6,581 nucleotides of DNA from Acidimicrobiales bacterium (lineage in GTDB: Bacteria > Actinomycetota > Acidimicrobiia > Acidimicrobiales > JABEUL01). A program made the translations under genes and the position numbers. Every line of letters begins with the position of its first letter. Position 1 is the stretch's first letter. Shown one piece after another: positions 1-5,586 of the stretch. The DNA is taken from positions 1-6,581 of the forward strand of contig JABEUL010000166.1 of NCBI GenBank assembly GCA_013044465.1, written 5' to 3'. A model generated the notes under the pieces. The model saw only the letters and a list, made by a program, of their open reading frames with translations, was not told the DNA's origin and ran no database searches.

Positions 1-1461
1 CCCAACGTCCTAGAGTTTGCCCAAGGGAGATACGCGTATTTAATTGGAGCAAAAAGCAGCGCTCGCTTGGCCTCGCCTATAGTAATGGCTGGTCAAATAA
101 AGGTTGAGGCTAAGAAAATAAGGCTTCGTTCAAATAGAGTTAACTCGATCTTAGGTACGAATTTGGATCCAAGTGAGATTCCTCCCATCTTGAATTCGCT
201 GGGCTTTGAAACTAGCGGAGCTGACACAGTTGAAGACTTTGAGGTATCAATCCCAACTTTTCGTCCAGATGCGGAAAGGGAAATAGATGTAATTGAAGAG
301 ATCGCCCGAATTATTGGCTATCAAGAAATTGTTCCGACTCAAGTTTATTCGCCTAATGTTGGCCGACTTAGCGCCTTCCAGGAAATGGTTAGAAAAATAA
401 GGCAGGTATTTGTTGGGCTTGGTTCAAATGAGATATGGACTAACACTTTAGTAGCACCAAATGAACAAGAGAGCTTCGGAGTAATGGGAGAAGGTATCTC
501 TGCGTCAAGGCCATTGACAAAAGATGAATCTATCTTGCGAAGGACTCTTCTTTTAGGACTTGTTAATACCTATCGGAAAAATGTGTTGAATAACCTAGGT
601 GAGGCACGCTTCTTTGAGATTGGTCACATATTTTTCCATCCAAAGGATGTTTTAGGCAACTCGCCATTGAATGACGACAAGTCAGATCGTATCGACTTCG
701 AACAACTTAAGCCCTTTGAAAGTGAAAGATTGTCCGCGATATTTGCAACGTCTGGAGATGATGCGAGGAGCGCAGTTGAGGCTCTCTACACGCTCTTAGT
801 GGAATTTTCAATATCCGATGTAAAAATAGTGCCAATCGACCAAGTGTCTATGGACCAAGAACATAGTTACAAAAGCTCAACTGGTCCAAGTCTCAACCAG
901 ATTACCCCACACCTTCATTTTGGGGGACCAACTTGGCATCCGATGGCACCACCTGAGATCAATTCAAAGATATCTAGTGTTTATGTAGGAGGTTTGCATC
1001 CGGCAAGGAGTGGTTTCATAGTCGCTGGGAAAAATGAGGTCATTGGTGTGGTTGGGGAAATCGATCCCGATCTAACTGCGGATTTTTCTAAAGGCCGAGT
1101 TGGCTACTTAGATATTGATCTTCATGGGTTGTTTGGACTTCACGCATCTCCATCGAGATATCAATCGATTTCTCGATTCCCGACTGCTGAAACCGACTTG
1201 GCCTTTGTGGTTGACGAGAGTGTTGCCAGTGAAGATTTGCGAAAAGCAATTGTAGATTTGACCGGGGAGAGTGCCAAGAGAATCTATTTATTTGATGTAT
1301 ATCGGGATAATTCACTTGGTGTGGGCAAGAAGAGCTTGGCTTATAGATTGATACTTTCAGATCCGGCTAAAACCTTGACTGATGAAGACGTTGCCGTGAT
1401 TCGAGAGACGGTCATCAAAGGGGTTGGAGAGATATTTAAGGCAAGTTTAAGGGGAGTGTGA
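1..1461 (+). CDS. pheT: Phenylalanine--tRNA ligase beta subunit, 3' part (5' end outside window)
   Basis: Beta chain of the cytoplasmic alpha2/beta2 phenylalanyl-tRNA synthetase, which charges tRNA-Phe. The reading frame is open from base 1, so the gene enters from the left edge; the TTG at 67 is internal and not a real start. The 486 visible residues are roughly the last 60% of a family protein of about 800 residues; the tRNA-binding EMAP-like and B3/B4 editing domains lie mostly or wholly outside. Visible in order: the B5 domain (about residues 39-112, with the acidic helix REIDVIEEIARIIGY), the catalytic-like core domain (about 115-380, including FFEIGHIF and VGGLHPARSG), and the C-terminal ferredoxin-fold anticodon-binding domain (about 390-486, with SRFPTAETDLAFVVD, LFDVYRD and KTLTDEDV). 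It ends 10 bp before the hydrolase. pheS is normally just upstream. No frameshift or missing domain is seen in the visible part. Confidence 0.97.
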   Translation, partial: PNVLEFAQGRYAYLIGAKSSARLASPIVMAGQIKVEAKKIRLRSNRVNSILGTNLDPSEIPPILNSLGFETSGADTVEDFEVSIPTFRPDAEREIDVIEEIARIIGYQEIVPTQVYSPNVGRLSAFQEMVRKIRQVFVGLGSNEIWTNTLVAPNEQESFGVMGEGISASRPLTKDESILRRTLLLGLVNTYRKNVLNNLGEARFFEIGHIFFHPKDVLGNSPLNDDKSDRIDFEQLKPFESERLSAIFATSGDDARSAVEALYTLLVEFSISDVKIVPIDQVSMDQEHSYKSSTGPSLNQITPHLHFGGPTWHPMAPPEINSKISSVYVGGLHPARSGFIVAGKNEVIGVVGEIDPDLTADFSKGRVGYLDIDLHGLFGLHASPSRYQSISRFPTAETDLAFVVDESVASEDLRKAIVDLTGESAKRIYLFDVYRDNSLGVGKKSLAYRLILSDPAKTLTDEDVAVIRETVIKGVGEIFKASLRGV

Positions 1462-1471
1462 GCTTTTCAAA

Positions 1472-2239
1472 ATGCTCACTAGCTATGCCGATGGAACCAT
1501 ATATGGTTCTGCCTCACTAGAAGGAAAACCGAAGGTACTTGCTCTTCATGGATGGGGGAGAAGCTACAGGGACTTTGGGGAACTCTGTTCAATTGAGAAA
1601 GATGTACCAATTCTCTCAATTGATCTTCCCGGATTCGGTGAATCTCCTCCTCCCGAGAAAAGTGGAGGTTCACTTTGGTATGCAGAGATGCTAAAACCCA
1701 TAGTGGACCAACTCGATAGTCGTCCCATATTGGTCGGGCACTCCTTTGGCGGAAGAGTTGCAATTGGACTCATTGAAAAGTTCCCCGATAGATTCGGAGG
1801 ATTAATTCTCACAGGTGTTCCATTGATAAAAACCCCTGGTAAAGTTGTAAAAAAGCCTCCCGCAAAGCTACGTTTGGCGAAATTTGCTAATAAGTACAAA
1901 TTGGCTCCTACTTCAATCGTGGACAAGTACAGAAATGCTTACGGATCACCCGATTACAAGAGGGCTTCGGGAGTAATGAGACAGGTATTAGTAACAGTAC
2001 TGGCTGAGACTAACTCGGGTTTATACGTGGATTGGCTAATGGGTGCAAAATTGCCTGTCGTGCTTTTGTGGGGGGAGATGGACTTAGAAATTCCGATAAG
2101 TGTGGCTCAAAGCGTTAGAGAAAGCCTGGGCGCAGATAGATGTGAATTGCGGGCAGTTAAAGAGGGTTCTCATTTCTTGCCCACCGAACACCCTTTTGAG
2201 ATCAAAACCGCAATACATGATTTACTAAAAGTCAGTTGA
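1472..2239 (+). CDS. Alpha/beta-fold hydrolase, substrate unknown
   Basis: A 255-residue single-domain soluble hydrolase of the alpha/beta fold (Abhydrolase_1/6 type). The oxyanion-hole segment is LALHGWGRS (about residues 23-31). The nucleophile elbow is GHSFGG with Ser91. The acid is probably Asp204 in LLWGEMDLEIP, and the catalytic His is His234 in GSHFLPTEHP, so the triad looks intact. The length is usual for the family and there is no signal peptide or membrane segment, so it is probably cytoplasmic. The ATG at 1472 is the only sensible start; the purine-rich AAGGGGAG at 1449-1456 is 15 nt upstream, farther than ideal, so translation may be partly coupled to pheT, which ends 10 bp earlier. 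The family includes esterases, lipases, C-C hydrolases and haloperoxidase-like enzymes, and the sequence does not choose among them. Its place between pheT and a Mur ligase hints at, but does not show, an envelope role. Confidence 0.9.
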   Translation: MLTSYADGTIYGSASLEGKPKVLALHGWGRSYRDFGELCSIEKDVPILSIDLPGFGESPPPEKSGGSLWYAEMLKPIVDQLDSRPILVGHSFGGRVAIGLIEKFPDRFGGLILTGVPLIKTPGKVVKKPPAKLRLAKFANKYKLAPTSIVDKYRNAYGSPDYKRASGVMRQVLVTVLAETNSGLYVDWLMGAKLPVVLLWGEMDLEIPISVAQSVRESLGADRCELRAVKEGSHFLPTEHPFEIKTAIHDLLKVS

Positions 2240-2243
2240 TTTG

Positions 2244-3776
2244 ATGGAATTAGCAATACTTGGTGTAGTCGGCCTTTTGGCATTTTGCGTTTCTTCGATA
2301 CGATATATTCGCATAGCCCAGAGAGAGCACTATTTAGCCGGATCAGTAACTAGATTTGCCTCCAGGTGGATGAAGCTATCACTTTCGCCCCTTTTGTGGG
2401 TTGTGTCTTTTGGACTCGCTGTTGGGACTTTATTTTTAGCTCCACTGGCTCTAGGTGCTTTCGCGCTTAGCGACACTGTCCCGATAGGACTTTCTTATAG
2501 AGGCTCTAGTGGAAAGCTTAAATGGACTAGGAGGTTAAAGACACTTTTTGGCCTTGAAGTTACTTTAATAGTTGCAATTTATCTTCTAGTTTTATTGATT
2601 TTCGGATCTAATCTCGCTCTTTTGACCATTGCACTATGCAATGTCTTTGGTTTTTTAATTTGCGACCTATCACTTCTTATTTCAGAGCCCATAGAGCAAT
2701 TCGTTGGAAGGAAGTACATAAATAATGCAGCGAAGAAACTAAAGGAAATTAATCCTCAAATCGTAGCTATTACCGGTTCATACGGAAAGACATCGACTAA
2801 AAACGCAGTCTCAAGTCTCCTATCGGGATTAAAGGCAACGGTTGCATCTCCGGCATCATTTAATAACAAATATGGGTTATCAAGGACTGTGCTTGACTAT
2901 CTTTTGCCTTCAACGGAGGTATTAGTAGCCGAGATGGGAACCTATAAACCAGGTGAGATCAAAGATCTCACGAAATGGATGCCCCCAATGGTTGCTGCAA
3001 TTACTGCAATTGGGCCAGTTCACCTAGAGAGAATGAAAAGTGAGGATAATATTCTTCTGGCTAAAAGTGAGATTTTTTTGAAAGACACAGTAGCTGTTTT
3101 GACAGTAGACGACCAAAGGCTAAAAAATCTTGCCAATGAAATAGAGGGGAGGGGAAATAGGGTCATTAGGGTATCAACAAGCCCAGATCCGAACGAGCCA
3201 TGTGATATTCGAATTGTGCAAGAAAATTCATCTCTTAAGATATTTTACAATGGTGAACTACTTGGAGAAGGGCCAGACATCTCGGACATACTGCCAATTT
3301 CTAATTTTGCCGTTGCGATGGGAATCTGCGTAGGACTTGGAGTTAGCATCGAGTCATTACTTGATAATGTCAACAAAATTGCCCCAGTTGAACACCGCTC
3401 TAATGTTTCTACCGCTGATAGTGGAATCGTGGTTGTAGATGACACTTATAATGCCAATCCAGCGTCAGTGCAACTCAGTCTTGAAAAAGGAGAAAAGTTG
3501 GTGTCTCCAAAAGGCCGGTTAGTTGTGGTGACACCTGGCATGGTGGAGTTGGGGGTGAGGCAAGACCTTGAAAATGAGATATTTGGCCAAAAAATCAAGG
3601 ACAAGAACGCAGAACTCGTAGTTGTGGGCAAAACTAACCGGAGTGCACTTAAAAAGGGATATGGAGGAGCAATTGAGGTTGCCAATAGGCCAGATGCGGT
3701 AAAGTGGGTGAGGTCTAATCTTTCCAATGGAGATGTAGTTTGCTATATCAATGACCTTCCCGATCACTTTCCCTAG
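2244..3776 (+). CDS. Membrane-anchored MurF-like Mur ligase
   Basis: A 510-residue protein of the ATP-dependent Mur ligase family. Four hydrophobic segments (about residues 1-21, 49-77, 104-121 and 123-146) fill the N-terminus, where canonical MurF has its UDP-precursor-binding domain. The central ATPase domain follows: P-loop GSYGKTSTK (178-186), the Mg-binding Glu230 in VAEMGTYKPGE, and HLERM from His260. In the C-terminal ligase domain, DDTYNANPAS (from 399) is close to the MurF signature DDSYNANP, pointing to D-Ala-D-Ala addition rather than MurC, MurD or MurE activity. An HR pair at 384-385 sits where GR is common in MurF. The protein ends with GDVVCYINDLPDHFP; from memory, this NDLPD ending recurs in membrane-fused Mur ligases. 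A TTG at 2241 abuts the ATG at 2244; I chose the ATG. Neither has a Shine-Dalgarno, and the hydrolase stop is 4 bp upstream, suggesting translational coupling. The downstream ddl supports a role in stem-peptide assembly. Whether it is the main MurF or a specialised paralogue is open. Confidence 0.9.
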   Translation: MELAILGVVGLLAFCVSSIRYIRIAQREHYLAGSVTRFASRWMKLSLSPLLWVVSFGLAVGTLFLAPLALGAFALSDTVPIGLSYRGSSGKLKWTRRLKTLFGLEVTLIVAIYLLVLLIFGSNLALLTIALCNVFGFLICDLSLLISEPIEQFVGRKYINNAAKKLKEINPQIVAITGSYGKTSTKNAVSSLLSGLKATVASPASFNNKYGLSRTVLDYLLPSTEVLVAEMGTYKPGEIKDLTKWMPPMVAAITAIGPVHLERMKSEDNILLAKSEIFLKDTVAVLTVDDQRLKNLANEIEGRGNRVIRVSTSPDPNEPCDIRIVQENSSLKIFYNGELLGEGPDISDILPISNFAVAMGICVGLGVSIESLLDNVNKIAPVEHRSNVSTADSGIVVVDDTYNANPASVQLSLEKGEKLVSPKGRLVVVTPGMVELGVRQDLENEIFGQKIKDKNAELVVVGKTNRSALKKGYGGAIEVANRPDAVKWVRSNLSNGDVVCYINDLPDHFP

Positions 3777-3911
3777 TCAATGCCTGAATTTATATTTGAT
3801 TGTTTAAATGCTTGGCTAGGTCCCATTTTTTGCGTAGGCTCTATAAAGTGATTCAGTTTATCCATCTGTCATGCCAATGCAGGCGGTCTAGAAGTTCTTG
3901 AAAGGCAATTA
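3777..3911 (+). other. Intergenic gap between Mur ligase and ddl
   Basis: This 135-bp space is the only clear break in an otherwise tightly packed gene row. It is AT-rich in its first half. I see no strong hairpin followed by a T run, so no convincing intrinsic terminator. It contains a -10-like TATAAA at 3842-3847, but nothing resembling TTGACA lies 15-19 bp upstream, so I do not call a promoter. A gap this size before a gene with its own good ribosome site makes a local promoter plausible. A 23-codon ATG frame (3780-3851) has no ribosome-binding site and is probably chance. Confidence 0.5.
3900..3905 (+). promoter_or_regulatory. Shine-Dalgarno of ddl (decides the GTG start)
   Basis: GAAAGG ends 6 nt before the GTG at 3912. 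The ddl frame is open back to a TGA at 3849-3851 but contains no ATG, GTG or TTG in between, and the conserved N-terminal strand (VAVLFGGPSPEHD) begins only eight residues after this GTG. Together these fix the start. Confidence 0.75.
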
Positions 3912-5057
3912 GTGGCATTAAATAGTGCGAAGGTAGCGGTTTTGTTTGGAGGTCCATCTCCTGAGCACGACGTAAGTATTCTGACTGGCCTGCAGGCACT
4001 AAGGGCACTTTCAGATTCATCTGCTCATCAATGTATTGGAATCTACTGGTCGAAGCAAAATGAGTTTTACAAGGTTCCGGTTAATCTAGAGGGATCCGAT
4101 TTTGCACAGGCGATGGAGAGTGGTCGAAGTGTCAATGGTGCTGAGCTTCTCAAATTTGAGATAGGCCAAGGAGGCGGATTCAAAGACGCCAAGGGAGGGT
4201 TTGGGAAAAAGACTAAGCCACTCGAAATTGATTGTGTACTTAACTGTTGCCATGGAGGTCCAGGAGAAGACGGTTCAATCCAGGGTGCTTTAAATATGAG
4301 CGGAATTAAATATAGTGGGCCCAATCTAACTGGGGCACAACTGGGAATGGATAAAGCCACATTTGGAGCCTTGATTAAATCGCAAGGACTTCCTGGACTT
4401 GACAGAGTAGTAATGACTGAGGATTCAAAGGACATTGTATTTCCCGGTCCTTATATCTTGAAACCCAGATTTGGTGGATCATCGGTGGGAATTGATGTAG
4501 TCACAGATCTCACTACGGCAAGATCGAGAATGAAAGTCAACTTACATCTGAAGCAGGGCGCAGTCATTGAACCTTACCGGTCGGATTTATTTGATCTCCA
4601 AATTGCAGTCAAAAGTTGGCCACAAGTAGAACTTAGTGCAATTGAGCGACCTATTAGGTCAAGTGGACCGGGTGAAATTCTTGGATATAGGGACAAATAT
4701 GTAGGTGGTCAAGGGATGGCTGGTGCCCCTCGGGAGCTTCCGGCCAATGTTGGCGAGCAATTGAAGAAAAACATATGCGAAGCTGCCATGGAGGTAGCCC
4801 AAGTGGCTGGCATTAGAGGAGTAGCAAGAATTGATTTTCTATGTAGTGAAAATGAAGAGTATTACGTCAATGAAGTCAATACAATTCCAGGCTCACTTTC
4901 GAGATACCTATTCATCGATCCACCAATAACATTTATAGATCTATTGAATGACATGATTGAAGAAGCCATGAAAAGTCCAGCAGTTGCTTTCAGCGCAACT
5001 GGGGCAGATGGATCTGCACTACGATCTGCTGGTACAATTTCAGCAAAGTTAGCTTAA
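3912..5057 (+). CDS. ddl: D-alanine--D-alanine ligase
   Basis: Cytoplasmic ATP-grasp enzyme joining two D-alanines into the dipeptide that MurF adds to the peptidoglycan stem. The 381-residue protein shows all the landmarks in order: VAVLFGGPSPEHDVS (Glu18, first D-Ala site), HGGPGEDG (114-121), the Met-Asp-Lys at 146-148, KPRFGGSSVG (184-193, with the Ser pair seen as Ser150/151 in E. coli DdlB), Glu220, omega-loop Lys262-Tyr263 (E. coli Lys215-Tyr216), RIDF from Arg306, and the metal-binding EVNTIPGS (Glu321, Asn323). The omega-loop Lys-Tyr argues for D-Ala-D-Ala rather than VanA-type D-Ala-D-lactate synthesis, where a His occupies this loop. Asp228 aligns by eye with the ATP-ribose-binding Glu187 of DdlB. 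A Ser/Ala/Gly-rich tail of about 27 residues extends past the usual end. The start is GTG. It lies between the MurF-like ligase and a PH-domain gene only 10 bp downstream. Confidence 0.95.
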   Translation: MALNSAKVAVLFGGPSPEHDVSILTGLQALRALSDSSAHQCIGIYWSKQNEFYKVPVNLEGSDFAQAMESGRSVNGAELLKFEIGQGGGFKDAKGGFGKKTKPLEIDCVLNCCHGGPGEDGSIQGALNMSGIKYSGPNLTGAQLGMDKATFGALIKSQGLPGLDRVVMTEDSKDIVFPGPYILKPRFGGSSVGIDVVTDLTTARSRMKVNLHLKQGAVIEPYRSDLFDLQIAVKSWPQVELSAIERPIRSSGPGEILGYRDKYVGGQGMAGAPRELPANVGEQLKKNICEAAMEVAQVAGIRGVARIDFLCSENEEYYVNEVNTIPGSLSRYLFIDPPITFIDLLNDMIEEAMKSPAVAFSATGADGSALRSAGTISAKLA

Positions 5058-5062
5058 GGAAG
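5056..5062 (+). promoter_or_regulatory. Shine-Dalgarno of the PH-domain gene
   Basis: AAGGAAG overlaps the last two bases of the ddl TAA stop and sits 5 nt before the ATG at 5068. It is a strong site and implies that the PH-domain gene is translated from the same message as ddl. Confidence 0.75.
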
Positions 5063-5067
5063 AAATT

Positions 5068-5586
5068 ATGGGAATATCTGCAAAATATTTAGGTGAAGGT
5101 GAAGAGGTCATTGTCGATGCGAAACCATTTGTCGGAGTGTTGTTCTCACCAGTTTTTACACTTTTAGTAGTTGCCGCTGCAGTCCTTGTTGTAGTAGCTT
5201 TGATTCCAAAATCCACCCCTTTATATGTTGGCATCATTCTTGGAATACCGGTGCTTATCTCAATGTTCTGGGCTATTGCAAAATGGATAAAGTGGACTTC
5301 ATATTCATTTGTCGTCACCAACAGAAGGGTAGTTGAGCGAACTGGAGTATTTGGGAAGTCAATGAGAGAGATTCCAATAAGGCGAATCCAGTCATTAAGT
5401 ATCAAGCAGAGTTTTTTTGAGCGAATTTTAAAAGCTGGCACACTTATAGTTGACAGTGCAGGAAGTGGAAATGACGGAAGAGCCGAATTCAAAGAAATTG
5501 GAAAGGTGCAAGAAGTTTTTCATCTTCTCTCTTCTCTATTAGATGAAAATGAGAATAATTCAGGCAATCAGGAAAGTGGACTTTAA
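5068..5586 (+). CDS. Two-TM membrane protein with bacterial PH domain (bPH_2/DUF304 type)
   Basis: A 172-residue protein. A short cytoplasmic N-terminus with YLGEGEEVIVDAKP (about residues 7-20) is the usual lead-in of YdbS/YdbT-like proteins. Two hydrophobic helices follow (about 25-46 and 52-72) with a short loop between. Next comes a bacterial pleckstrin-homology domain (about 77-157) with the family hallmarks SFVVTNRRVVERTGVFGKSMREIP, split here as YSFVVTNRRVVER then TGVFGKSMREIPIRRIQSL, and a final strand TLIVDSAGSG. A hydrophilic Asn/Glu-rich tail closes it. Such proteins sit in the cytoplasmic membrane with the PH domain inside; no reaction is known for them, and they are probably scaffolding or stress-related. 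The ATG has a strong ribosome site and lies 10 bp after ddl. The 3' end overlaps the next gene's start. The family assignment is firm; the role is unknown. Confidence 0.88.
   Translation: MGISAKYLGEGEEVIVDAKPFVGVLFSPVFTLLVVAAAVLVVVALIPKSTPLYVGIILGIPVLISMFWAIAKWIKWTSYSFVVTNRRVVERTGVFGKSMREIPIRRIQSLSIKQSFFERILKAGTLIVDSAGSGNDGRAEFKEIGKVQEVFHLLSSLLDENENNSGNQESGL

Noticed and set aside
67..69. TTG at 67 as the start of the first gene
   Set aside because: The frame is open to base 1, and the sequence before it continues the PheT protein, so the gene simply enters from the left edge.
1564..1926. Reverse-strand open frame of 120 codons inside the hydrolase gene, and a similar one of 122 codons at 4067-4435 inside ddl
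   Set aside because: Both are antisense to clearly conserved genes, have no recognisable protein features, and are the usual shadows of coding bias.
3842..3847. TATAAA as a possible -10 box for ddl
   Set aside because: Hexamers at 15-19 bp upstream (around 3817-3826) look nothing like TTGACA, and single TATAAA matches are common by chance.
3780..3851. A 23-codon ATG frame in the gap before ddl, encoding a hydrophobic peptide beginning MPEFIFDCLNAW
   Set aside because: It has no Shine-Dalgarno, no recognisable family and a length expected by chance in AT-rich DNA. It would only be worth reviving if it were conserved in relatives.
3784..3856. Possible stem CTGAAT (3784-3789) with ATTCAG (3851-3856) in the gap before ddl
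   Set aside because: It is only six AT-leaning pairs with a loop of about 60 nt and no T run, so neither a terminator nor a riboswitch is supported.
3912..5057. VanA-type D-Ala-D-lactate ligase
   Set aside because: The omega loop keeps Lys262-Tyr263, as in D-Ala-D-Ala ligases, and no vanH or vanX neighbours are visible.
3781..5566. Ten-base inverted match: TGCCTGAATT at 3781-3790 and AATTCAGGCA at 5557-5566
   Set aside because: About twenty such 10-base matches are expected by chance in a window this long, and the two copies lie in unrelated contexts.
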